DNA from: Egicoccus sp035462025
Lineage (GTDB): Bacteria; Actinomycetota; Nitriliruptoria; Nitriliruptorales; Nitriliruptoraceae
Assembly (NCBI GenBank): GCA_035462025.1
Contig: DATHUR010000130.1
Coordinates: 1 to 64,000 of the forward strand
Direction of reading: 5' to 3'
DNA: 64,000 nt
The notes under the pieces are model-generated. The model had not been told where the DNA came from. It saw only the letters and a program-made list of their open reading frames with translations, and searched no databases. This document shows, piece by piece, positions 33,331-40,848 of the stretch. Made by a program: the position numbers and the translations under genes. Position 1 is the first letter of the stretch. Each line of letters begins with the position of its first letter.

Positions 33331-34068
33331 TTAGCCGTCGTCGTCCTCGTGCCCCGGCCCGACGTCGTCGAACACCGCGGCCACCTCGTCGTCCTCGGCC
33401 CGGTCGCGGAGCCGACCCTTGAGACGGCTCCAGATCGGCGGGAAGTGACTGACCAGGTGGCGCTGTCCCCGCGCGGCGGCCAGGAACGCCTTGCCGGCCG
33501 CCGAATCGGGCAGTTCGTCGAGCGTGGACGGCAGGGGCAGGTCGACCCGCCACAGGTTGTCGTTCTCGCGCGAGCGGATGCCGCCGAGGTGGTCGAACAC
33601 CTCGAGCATGGCGTGGTTGCCGTCGAGCACGTAGTTGCGGAACACGGTGATGCCGTTGGATTTCGCGCGGTCGGTGAGCGCGCCGAGCAACAAGGTGCCC
33701 GCACCCTGGCCGTGGTAGTCGTCGGCGACGGTGATCGCGGCCTCGGCGACCTCGTGTTCGTAGGGCTCGCGGACGTAGCGGGCAACACCGATCCCCGGTG
33801 CGTCGGGGTTGGCGAGGTCGACCGCGACGACCGCCTCGTGGTCGACGTGGTCGACCACGGTGAGGTAGTCGAGTTGCTGCGGGGTGAGGTGGTCGATCGC
33901 GCTGTGGAAACGCAGATAGCGGGAGGCGGGCGAGAGCCGCTCGAACCCGGCGACGAGCCGTTCGCGGTCCTCGGGCCGGATCTGGCGCAGCAGGACCCGC
34001 CTGCCGTCGCGCAGTTCGACGTACCGGTGCCACTCGTCGGCGTCGACGTGGTCGGGAGCGCGGGTCAC
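33331..34068 (-). CDS. GNAT-family N-acetyltransferase
   Basis: A 245-residue acetyltransferase. The N-terminus LRDGRRVLLRQIRPEDRERL and SPASRYLRFHSAIDHLTPQQ matches the acetyltransferases related to those found with acyl-CoA synthetases (Pat-like catalytic domain). The acetyl-CoA motif is ADDYHGQGAGTLLLGALTDR. A C-terminal basic tail with an acidic end (residues about 190-245) follows. The GTG start at 34068 has GAGGAGG upstream. It lies 28 nt downstream of the DapA-like gene. A protein-lysine acetylation role is possible but not shown; the sirtuin at 53127 would be a candidate reverser. Confidence 0.85.
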   Translation of the reverse strand: MTRAPDHVDADEWHRYVELRDGRRVLLRQIRPEDRERLVAGFERLSPASRYLRFHSAIDHLTPQQLDYLTVVDHVDHEAVVAVDLANPDAPGIGVARYVREPYEHEVAEAAITVADDYHGQGAGTLLLGALTDRAKSNGITVFRNYVLDGNHAMLEVFDHLGGIRSRENDNLWRVDLPLPSTLDELPDSAAGKAFLAAARGQRHLVSHFPPIWSRLKGRLRDRAEDDEVAAVFDDVGPGHEDDDG

Positions 34069-34096
34069 GGGGCCTCCTCGGCCTGGGTGGTACTGG

Positions 34097-34972
34097 CTAG
34101 CTGCCCGGATAGGGGGCGACGACGTCGGCGCCGACCTGGCGCAGCCGACGGGTGATCGCGATCTTGGTGACGGTGCCGAGCGGGACGCCCTCGCGGACCC
34201 TCGCCGAGCCGAGCACGCCGCGCTGGCGCCACGCCTCCTTGCGCACCCGCAGTCCGGGGCTGCCGGCCTCGAGGCGCAGCCACGGCAACAGTTCGAGGTA
34301 GGCGTCCCATGCGGACGACACGTCGCCCGTCCGGTAGCGGGCGACGACCTCGACGAGCCGCTCGGGGACGGCGCAGCCGGCAACGGTTCCGGTGGCGCCG
34401 GCTTCGACCTCCTCGGGCAGGAACAGCGCGGCCAGACCGCCGAGGCGGTCGCGACGGTCGTCGTCGCCGAGCGCCGCCAGCACCTCGCCCGGCGGCGCCG
34501 TCTCGACGACGACGGCCCGGGCGCCCACGTCGTCGGCCAGCGAGACGAGGTCAGCAGGATCGAGCCGGGCGCCGGTCGCTGCGGGATGGTGGTGCAGCCA
34601 CAGCGGCAGGCCGAGTTCGGCGATCTCGGCGACGCGGTCGGGCCGGTCGACGCCGCCCGGAACCGGGACGACGAGCAGGTCCGCACCACTGCCGGCCGCC
34701 CGGCGTGCCACCTCGATGCTGCGCGGTCCGACCGGGCCGATGCCGACACCGACGGGCAGACCCGCCGTTCCCCGCCGTGTCGCGGCCACGACGTCGCCGA
34801 TCTCCTCGACGCGCAGCGTGGCCACCTCGCCGGTGGTCGGGCCGAGCAGGCACACACCGTCGACACCCGCGGCTGCGACCGTCGCGGCCAGCGCCGCCTG
34901 GCCGTCGGGATCGAGGGTCGCGTCGTCGTGGAACGCGGTCGGCAGGAACGGCAGACAACGGAAGGTGGCCAT
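34097..34972 (-). CDS. DapA/NAL-superfamily protein lacking the Schiff-base lysine
   Basis: A 291-residue TIM-barrel protein of the dihydrodipicolinate synthase/N-acetylneuraminate lyase family. The pyruvate-binding GPTTGEVATL (44-53) is kept and barrel strands align along the length. The position of the catalytic Lys (usually IKEAT) reads VVVETAP, so Lys is replaced by Val156. The Tyr motif YYN is replaced by VPVPGG. It should not form the family Schiff base, so it is a paralogue with another role, not the lysine pathway enzyme. It heads an operon with GNAT and YczE-like genes and is divergent from the sugar-binding lipoprotein. Confidence 0.75.
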   Translation of the reverse strand: MATFRCLPFLPTAFHDDATLDPDGQAALAATVAAAGVDGVCLLGPTTGEVATLRVEEIGDVVAATRRGTAGLPVGVGIGPVGPRSIEVARRAAGSGADLLVVPVPGGVDRPDRVAEIAELGLPLWLHHHPAATGARLDPADLVSLADDVGARAVVVETAPPGEVLAALGDDDRRDRLGGLAALFLPEEVEAGATGTVAGCAVPERLVEVVARYRTGDVSSAWDAYLELLPWLRLEAGSPGLRVRKEAWRQRGVLGSARVREGVPLGTVTKIAITRRLRQVGADVVAPYPGS

Positions 34973-35066
34973 GGCCGCACGCTATCGCCGTGGGCCGTCC
35001 GAGTGGACGATGTCCGTTGCCTGTGCAACCCTTGCCGGCCTCCGGGCGCGGGAGGACGGTGGAGTC

Positions 35067-36317
35067 GTGCGCACTGTGACGGTGGCTGGCCTGCTCGCCG
35101 TACTCGCTGTCGGGTGCGCCGCCTCGGCCGCCCCCCTCGAGCCGGCCCTGGTGCGGGTCATCATGGCCGACGACTGGGCGAGCGCGCCTGCGGTCCGGGA
35201 GGTGTTCGACCAGTTCGAACGCGACCACGACAACGTGCGCGTCCAGGTCCAGGCGGTGCCGTTCTCCCAGATCCCCGAACTGGTCGCGTCGGCCGGCGAA
35301 CTCGACCAGCCCTACGACCTCGCCCACTGGCACGCCTTCGCGGCGGCAGCCAGCGGCCTGGCCGAGCCGCTGGCCGAACAGTGGGACGCGGCGGGGCTGA
35401 CCGTCGAGGAGTTCCTGCCCGGCGCGGTCGAGGACGTGACCTGGCTCGGCGAGCCGTTCGGGGTACCGCTCGACACGAACGCTCTCGTGCTGCTCGCCGA
35501 CGCCGCCATGCTCCGCGAGGCCGGGGTGGACCCGGACACGATGGCCACGCCGACGGGGTTCGTGCAGGCCGCCGACGCGATCACCGCCGGCAGTGCGGCG
35601 CAGTGGATGCTGCCGGTGTCGACCAGCAGTTGGCAGGCCTACGGATGGATCCGCGCGTTCGGCGGTGAACTGCTCGAGGTCGACCCGACGACGGCCCTGC
35701 CGCGCTTCACCTTCGACGACCCGGCCACGGTCGCCGCGCTCGACTACCTCGTACAACTCATCGGGCAGGGCTTCGCCCCTCCGCCCTACGGGCCCGACCT
35801 CGCCGCGGACGCGGTGCAGGCGTTCGCCTCCGGCCAGGTCGCCACCCACGCGACGGGGTCGTGGGACCTCAAGGTGGTCGCCCGAAACGCCACCCGTGAC
35901 GTCGAGGTCGCGGTGCTGCCCCTGCCGCAGGCGGATCCCGACACACCCGTGACGGTGCTCGGCGGCTCGAGCCTGTTCGTGCCCGAGGGTGCCGAACAAC
36001 CCGACCTCGCCTTCGACCTCGCGTTGCGGCTGATCGACGACGAGGTGGCGCTGCGCCTGGCCGAGGAGGAGGGCCGACTGCCCGCGCGCAACCGGGTGTT
36101 CGACGCCCCCCTGTTCACCGAGGACCCCCTGCTGTCGACGTTCGTGGACCAACTGCCCAATGCCCGGGTCATGCCGCTGATCGCCTACCCGGAGGTCGCG
36201 CAGGCGCTCACCGAGGCACTCACGGCGGTGCTGGCCGGCGGGGAACCCGCCGACGAGACGATGGCCGGGCTGCAACGGTTCGCCGAGGCCTGGCTCGTCG
36301 TCCAGCCGCGCCCGTGA
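35067..36317 (+). CDS. Orphan extracellular sugar-binding lipoprotein (ABC type 1 SBP)
   Basis: A 416-residue solute-binding protein. The signal peptide ends in a lipobox (LAVGC), so the protein is lipid-anchored outside the membrane. The body follows carbohydrate-binding proteins of the CUT1 type: VREVFDQFERDHDNVRVQVQ, FGVPLDTNALVLL, LGGSSLFVPEGAEQPDLAFD and ARVMPLIAYPEVAQAL. No permease or ATPase genes adjoin it; instead a histidine kinase gene starts 10 nt after its stop. It probably serves as the ligand sensor of that kinase rather than as a transporter part (inference). GTG start at 35067; GGGAGG lies at 35050-35055. Confidence 0.85.
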   Translation: MRTVTVAGLLAVLAVGCAASAAPLEPALVRVIMADDWASAPAVREVFDQFERDHDNVRVQVQAVPFSQIPELVASAGELDQPYDLAHWHAFAAAASGLAEPLAEQWDAAGLTVEEFLPGAVEDVTWLGEPFGVPLDTNALVLLADAAMLREAGVDPDTMATPTGFVQAADAITAGSAAQWMLPVSTSSWQAYGWIRAFGGELLEVDPTTALPRFTFDDPATVAALDYLVQLIGQGFAPPPYGPDLAADAVQAFASGQVATHATGSWDLKVVARNATRDVEVAVLPLPQADPDTPVTVLGGSSLFVPEGAEQPDLAFDLALRLIDDEVALRLAEEEGRLPARNRVFDAPLFTEDPLLSTFVDQLPNARVMPLIAYPEVAQALTEALTAVLAGGEPADETMAGLQRFAEAWLVVQPRP

Positions 36318-36327
36318 CGGCGTCGCG

Positions 36328-38262
36328 GTGAGCATGCGCGGCGACGGGGGCCGGCAGGGTTGGCCGCGGGGTGGACATCATGGCCCGACCTCGCTGCTGC
36401 CCAAGATCATGGCTGCCTTCCTGGCGGTGCTGCTGCTGGCGAGCGTGGTGACCCTGGTCCTCGAGACCCGGCTCACGCGCCAGGCGCTGCGGGCACAGGC
36501 CCACCTGATGACGGTCGAGCAGGGCAACGCACTCGACATCGAGATCCAGCGCGACAGTCGACGCACGAGGACGCTGCTGAGCACGCTGACGCAGCAGGCC
36601 CTGACCGATGCCGCGTCGTCCGGCGGCTTCGAGCGCCGCCTGTCCGACGTGCTCTCGGCGGCCGGCACCAGCGACAGCGACCTGGAGGTGGGCGCGGTCC
36701 TCGACCTGCGGAGCGGGCAGGTCCGCCTGCGGCTGCCCGCGCGGACCACCCTCGCGCCGCTGACCGAGACGCAACTCGGGACGGTCGGTCCCGCCGACGT
36801 CCGTGGCCAGCGCGTGGTACCGCTCCAGAACGGCGGGTTCGGACTCGTCTACGCCCTGCCCTTCCGCCGCCTCGACGAGCAGTTGCTGGTCGCGGTCGGC
36901 TACGCCCTCGACGAGGTGCATGCCCGCGAGACCGCGCGCCTCACGGGGGTGTCGCGTGTCGAGATCGTCGTCGCCGGCGAGGTGGTCGCGTCCTCGGACG
37001 GGACGGGGGTCGGCGGGCCGCCGCTGGGGGATCCGCTCCTGCAACGTGAGACCCAGCAGGCCGACGACGGCCGCCTCGTGCGCTACGTGGCCATCGGTGC
37101 CGAGCGGAACTGGGGCGAACAGGCGGCGATCGGCCTGGTCTCGAGCGACCCGCTCGCCGCGCTCGACGCCCGCCTGACCCGGACCCGGGTGCTGATGGTG
37201 ACCCTGCTGATCGCGCTCGGCGGTGCGTTGTCGTTCCTGTTGGCACGGGTGATGACCCGCCCGATCCGGGTACTCACCGAGACCGCGACCACGATCGCCG
37301 GCGGGGATCTCGAGGAGGCCTTCGAGATCGACCGGCGCGACGAGATCGGCACGCTGGCCGGCGCCCTGGAGCGGATGCGGCGCGCCCTGCGGGCGCAACT
37401 GCTCGTGATCCGGCAGCAGGCCGAGGCGCTGCAGGAGGCGGCGCGACGCATCGTGGGGGTGCAGGACGCCGAACGGCGCCGGATCGCCCAGGACCTGCAC
37501 GACGGGATCCAGCAGCGGCTGGTCGTGCTGCGCATGCAGGTCGGTGCCGCCCGCGAACGGCTCCGGCACCAGCCCGACGACCTCGAGGAGGTCACCGACG
37601 GCCTGGCCGGTTCGATCGACGACATCCTCGCCGAGTTGCGCGCCACCGGCCAGGCCCTGTTCCCGTCGATCCTGGGTGACCGCGGCCTCGACGGTGCGTT
37701 GCACAGCCTCGCCGGCCGCTCCGACGGCCCGATCGACGTGACCCTGCACCCCGATCCGCTGCCGCGTTGCGACGAGGCGGTCGAGACCAACGCCTACTTC
37801 CTGATCTCCGAGGCGGTCGCCAACGCGCTCAAGCACGCCGACGCCGACCGGATCCGCGTCGACGTGCGCCACGAGGGCGACATGCTGCGCATCCGTGTCA
37901 TCGACGACGGCATCGGCTTCGACCCGGCGGCCGAACGCCGGGCAGGCGGCGTGGTCCACCTGCGCGACCGGGTCAATGCGCTGGGCGGGTCGCTGCAGTT
38001 GCTGTCGCGGCCGGGCGAGGGGACCGCGATCACGGCCCTGCTACCCCTGCGCCCGTCAGTCGCGGGCGGCGGGGAGCGGAGCGGGCACGCAGGGGGCTCA
38101 GTCCCTGGAGCGTTGGAGATAGAACAGGACGGCGGCGACCCGGCGGTTGAGGTCCATCTCCTCGGACAGGCCGAGCTTGCGGAAGATGGAATTGGTGTGC
38201 TTCTCGACCGACCGGTCGGTGATCGAGAGTTCCCGGGCGATGGCGAGGTTCCCCCGGCCTGA
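36328..38262 (+). CDS. Sensor histidine kinase (NarL/DegS-type HisKA_3)
   Basis: A 644-residue membrane kinase. TM1 is residues 27-46, the extracytoplasmic sensor about 47-285, TM2 288-309, then HAMP (MTRPIRVLTETATTIAGGDL), a coiled dimerisation region, and the HisKA_3 box with His391 (RRIAQDLHDGIQQRL). The ATPase has the N-box AVANALKHADAD, DDGIGFDP and RPGEGTAI. Homology ends near residue 577; the frame runs on for about 68 residues, the last 55 being antisense to the response regulator gene at 38098. The start is GTG 36328 or ATG 36334. Partner: the lipoprotein before it and the regulator facing it. Confidence 0.9.
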   Translation: MSMRGDGGRQGWPRGGHHGPTSLLPKIMAAFLAVLLLASVVTLVLETRLTRQALRAQAHLMTVEQGNALDIEIQRDSRRTRTLLSTLTQQALTDAASSGGFERRLSDVLSAAGTSDSDLEVGAVLDLRSGQVRLRLPARTTLAPLTETQLGTVGPADVRGQRVVPLQNGGFGLVYALPFRRLDEQLLVAVGYALDEVHARETARLTGVSRVEIVVAGEVVASSDGTGVGGPPLGDPLLQRETQQADDGRLVRYVAIGAERNWGEQAAIGLVSSDPLAALDARLTRTRVLMVTLLIALGGALSFLLARVMTRPIRVLTETATTIAGGDLEEAFEIDRRDEIGTLAGALERMRRALRAQLLVIRQQAEALQEAARRIVGVQDAERRRIAQDLHDGIQQRLVVLRMQVGAARERLRHQPDDLEEVTDGLAGSIDDILAELRATGQALFPSILGDRGLDGALHSLAGRSDGPIDVTLHPDPLPRCDEAVETNAYFLISEAVANALKHADADRIRVDVRHEGDMLRIRVIDDGIGFDPAAERRAGGVVHLRDRVNALGGSLQLLSRPGEGTAITALLPLRPSVAGGGERSGHAGGSVPGALEIEQDGGDPAVEVHLLGQAELAEDGIGVLLDRPVGDREFPGDGEVPPA

Positions 38263-38772
38263 CGCCATCAACGCCAACACCTCGAGTTCCCGGGGCGTCA
38301 GCCCGGCCAGCTTCGACGCGGTCCGCCGCCGTTGGGCCTCGAGCAGGCCCTCGACGATGCGGGGGTCGAGGATCGAGCCGCCGGCCTTGACCTCCTCGAT
38401 GGCCTGGACCAGGCGTTCGGCGTCACCGAGCCGTTCCTTGAGCAGGTACGCGACGCCCTCGGAGCCGTGCTTGAGCAACTCGAGCGCATACTCGGGGTCG
38501 GCGTGCTGCGAGAGCACGACCACGCCGGTTCCCGGCCGCTCGGCCCGGATGCGGTGGGCGAGTTCGATGCCCTCGGTCGTGAAGGTCGGGGGCATCCGGA
38601 TGTCGAGCATCACCACGTCGGGGTCGTGCCGCTCGAGCAGCTCGAGGACGCCGGCCGGATCCGCCGCCGCACCCAGCACGTCGAGGCGGGGGTGCGCAGC
38701 CAGCACCGATCGTGCGCCCTCCCGCACGAGATAGTCGTCCTCGGCGATGAGCAGGGTCGTTCGCTGCGTCAC
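38098..38772 (-). CDS. NarL/LuxR-family response regulator
   Basis: A 224-residue regulator. Receiver: acidic residues EDD (11-13), phospho-acceptor Asp57 (VVMLDIRMPP), Ser in VVLSQHAD and Lys in YLLKERLGD. The C-terminal LuxR-type HTH is LTPRELEVLALMASGRGNLA then IARELSITDRSVEKHTNSIF. The GTG at 38772 has GGAAAGGG upstream; a TAGCCT -10 lies at 38795-38800. It faces the HisKA_3 kinase gene and overlaps its 3' end by 165 nt. Palindromes at 38821-38849 upstream of its promoter suggest autoregulation. Confidence 0.93.
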   Translation of the reverse strand: MTQRTTLLIAEDDYLVREGARSVLAAHPRLDVLGAAADPAGVLELLERHDPDVVMLDIRMPPTFTTEGIELAHRIRAERPGTGVVVLSQHADPEYALELLKHGSEGVAYLLKERLGDAERLVQAIEEVKAGGSILDPRIVEGLLEAQRRRTASKLAGLTPRELEVLALMASGRGNLAIARELSITDRSVEKHTNSIFRKLGLSEEMDLNRRVAAVLFYLQRSRD

Positions 38773-38820
38773 CGTGCCCTTTCCTGTCGGCCGCAGGCTA
38801 GGTCCAAGCAACCACGGATG

Positions 38821-38849
38821 TTGCGCGCAATGGTGGTGCTAGCACCACC
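38821..38849. promoter_or_regulatory. Two adjoining palindromes upstream of the response regulator
   Basis: TTGCGCGCAA (38821-38830) is a perfect 10-bp palindrome; one base further, GGTGGTGCT-AGCACCACC (38832-38849) is a perfect 18-bp palindrome. Relative to the TAGCCT -10 box at 38795-38800 the centres fall near -38 and -53, positions typical for binding of activators. The NarL-type regulator encoded downstream is the obvious candidate (inference). Confidence 0.6.
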
Positions 38850-38928
38850 TCGGCAAGTCACGTAGGGGCACGGTTCCCGGTGCTCCCTGTACGTGCGACC
38901 ATGGCCAGGCGCTCGGCACGGCAACCTG

Positions 38929-39045
38929 CCGGACTCCCCGGTTGAGCCAGGGCGCGGACGGTGAGGGGCCTGCCGGTCCGGTGGCCGCACGGGGGGCGGT
39001 CACGGCCGGCAGGCACCGTCCGCGACACTCAACCAGGGAGTCCGG
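38929..39045. repeat. Large imperfect inverted repeat over the SURF1 gene end
   Basis: Arms at 38929-38976 and 39006-39045 can pair in three blocks: CCGGACTCCC and GGTTGAG (one mismatch between), CGCGGACGGTG, and GCCTGCCGG, with a few unpaired bases and a 29-nt loop. The second arm contains the SURF1 stop codon. On the + strand the first arm repeats the last codons of SURF1 (…AGLPG stop). It could be a transcription terminator or an inverted partial copy of the gene end. Confidence 0.6.
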
Positions 39046-39844
39046 CCTGCTCGTGTTCGCGGGGCGCTTCGGTTCCGCCCTCGCGGCGACGGTGGCGTTG
39101 CCACAGCCACGCGAGGTAGGTCACCAGCGCGATCGTCGCGAACGCGTGCCACTGCACGGCATAGGACAGGTGGTTCGCCTCGTCGAGCACGGGTGGCGCC
39201 GGCGGGACCGGGAGGGTGTCGAAGGCCACCTCGTCGTCGGTGCTCCCCCCGGGGCCGACCGCGCTCGGCTGCAGACGCAACACCATGGGGTACAGCGCAC
39301 CGTCGACCTGGCGGTCGAGTCGGGCCGTGTCGGTGTGGAACACCCGCTCGAGCACCCCGTCGTCGGGGTCCTGCGGCCCGAAGCCGGGTTGGGGGACGGG
39401 CCGCTCGAGGATGCCCTCGACCGCGACCGTCCCGCCCGGCGGCGCCGCTTCCTCGACCGGGGGCTGGTCCATCGTGGGCGGGACGGTGCCGCGCCGGACC
39501 AGCACGACGCCGCCGTCCTCGAGTTCCAGTGGCGTCAGCACCCCGAACCCCGTCTGGCCCGGGTGGGGCTGGTTGCGCTGCAGGACCTCCTGGTCGACCC
39601 GGTAGGTCCCCACGGCCCTTGCCCGGCGGAACTCGAGCGCCTCCTCGTCGACCGGTGCGTCGACCAGGTCGGCGAGGTCGAGCGGCGTGGCCTCGAGACG
39701 CTGCTCGAGCAGGGCGTTGTTGGCCCGCACCTGGGCCAGGCGGTCGAGCTGCCACTGGCCGAGCGCCACGCAGACCACGACCACGGTCAGCACCAGTACG
39801 TGGCTGATGAGCAGCGCGGACCGGCGCAACATGTTCCTGAGCAT
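39029..39844 (-). CDS. SURF1-family cytochrome oxidase assembly protein
   Basis: A 271-residue membrane protein with two helices, near the N-terminus (LISHVLVLTVVVVCVALGQW) and the C-terminus (FATIALVTYLAWLWQRHRRR), enclosing an extracytoplasmic domain. SURF1 hallmarks: LGQWQLDRLAQVRANNALLE, EFRRARAVGTYRVDQEVLQR, GFGVLTPLELEDGGVVLVRR-like segment, and VQWHAFATIAL. SURF1 helps insert heme a into cytochrome c oxidase. The ATG at 39844 is preferred to 39874 since GGGG lies just upstream and the first residues then match the family. No oxidase genes adjoin it here. Confidence 0.88.
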   Translation of the reverse strand: MLRNMLRRSALLISHVLVLTVVVVCVALGQWQLDRLAQVRANNALLEQRLEATPLDLADLVDAPVDEEALEFRRARAVGTYRVDQEVLQRNQPHPGQTGFGVLTPLELEDGGVVLVRRGTVPPTMDQPPVEEAAPPGGTVAVEGILERPVPQPGFGPQDPDDGVLERVFHTDTARLDRQVDGALYPMVLRLQPSAVGPGGSTDDEVAFDTLPVPPAPPVLDEANHLSYAVQWHAFATIALVTYLAWLWQRHRRREGGTEAPREHEQAGLPG

Positions 39845-39930
39845 CGCCCCAGCGTATCGACGCGCACCCTCCATCCTGTCCGCGGGCGGGTGCGTACCGT
39901 GGCGGCCGCCCGCGCCGTGAGGAGTCCGAC

Positions 39931-40848
39931 GTGCACACCCTCCACCACCGTGACGGCCACCACGGCTGGGACCGGTCGCTGCCCGCCCGCATCGCGCTCG
40001 ACCCCGGCGACACCGTCGAGTTGGTGCTCGCCGACTGCTTCGGTGGCCAGCTCGGTCACGACGCCACCGGCGCCGACGTGGCCCGCCTCGACCTCGACCT
40101 CGCCAACCCGCTCACCGGACCGGTCGCGGTCCGCGGGGCCATGCCCGGCGACGCGCTGCGCATCGAGATCCTCGACATCGTGCCCGGGCCGGTCGGCTGG
40201 ACCACCCTGATCCCCGGGTTCGGGCTGCTCGCCGACCACTTTCCGGACCCGCACGCCGTCCTGTCGCGCATCGAGAACGGACACGTCGACGTCGGTGACG
40301 GCCTGGCGCGCCTGCCCGCCCGACCGTTCCTCGGCACGATCGGCGTGGCACCCGCCGAACCCGGCCCCCACGGCGTGATCCCGCCACGCCGGGTCGGCGG
40401 CAACCTCGACTGTCGCGACGTTCGCGCCGGCGCCGTGCTGGTGCTGCCCGTCGAGGTGGCCGGCGGGCTGCTGTCGGTCGGTGACCCGCACGCGGCGCAG
40501 GGTGACGGCGAGGTGTGCGGCACCGCCGTCGAGACGACCGCGACGGTGCGCCTGCGCATCGGCCTGGCGCCCGGACAGGCGCCGCCCGCCCCGCAACTCG
40601 AACTGCCGACCTCGCCCGCGCGGGTCGTCGGCCCGCGACTGGTGACCACCGGGGTCGGGCCGGACCTGCACGCCGGTGCCCGCGACGCCACCCTGGCCAT
40701 GATCGAGCGCCTCGGCCGCGACCACGGGATCGACGCCGCCGATGCCTACGCGCTGTGCTCGGTCGCCGCCGACCTGCGCATCATCGAGGTCGTCGACGCC
40801 CCGAACTGGGTCGTGGGGATGGACTTCTCCCTCGACGTGCTGCGCTAA
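39931..40848 (+). CDS. Acetamidase/formamidase-family amidohydrolase
   Basis: A 305-residue enzyme of the FmdA/AmdA family, which hydrolyses formamide or acetamide to ammonia and the acid. Features: a His-rich start (HTLHHRDGHHGWDR), GDTVELVLADCFGGQL, TGPVAVRGAMPGDALRIEIL, PFLGTIGVAP, and GGNLDCRDVRAGAVLVLPV with a metal ligand, followed by LLSVGDPHAAQGDGEVCGTAVE. The GTG start follows GTGAGGAG. Its stop overlaps that of GlpD by 4 nt (convergent). A role in nitrogen scavenging is likely, the exact amide unknown. Confidence 0.87.
   Translation: MHTLHHRDGHHGWDRSLPARIALDPGDTVELVLADCFGGQLGHDATGADVARLDLDLANPLTGPVAVRGAMPGDALRIEILDIVPGPVGWTTLIPGFGLLADHFPDPHAVLSRIENGHVDVGDGLARLPARPFLGTIGVAPAEPGPHGVIPPRRVGGNLDCRDVRAGAVLVLPVEVAGGLLSVGDPHAAQGDGEVCGTAVETTATVRLRIGLAPGQAPPAPQLELPTSPARVVGPRLVTTGVGPDLHAGARDATLAMIERLGRDHGIDAADAYALCSVAADLRIIEVVDAPNWVVGMDFSLDVLR

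Noticed and set aside
34097..34972. Dihydrodipicolinate synthase (dapA)
   Set aside because: The Schiff-base Lys and Tyr motif are missing, so the lysine-pathway name would be wrong.
34551..36335. Long minus-strand open frame over the binding lipoprotein and DapA-like gene
   Set aside because: Runs through both a sense gene and an antisense gene, with no domain in its product.
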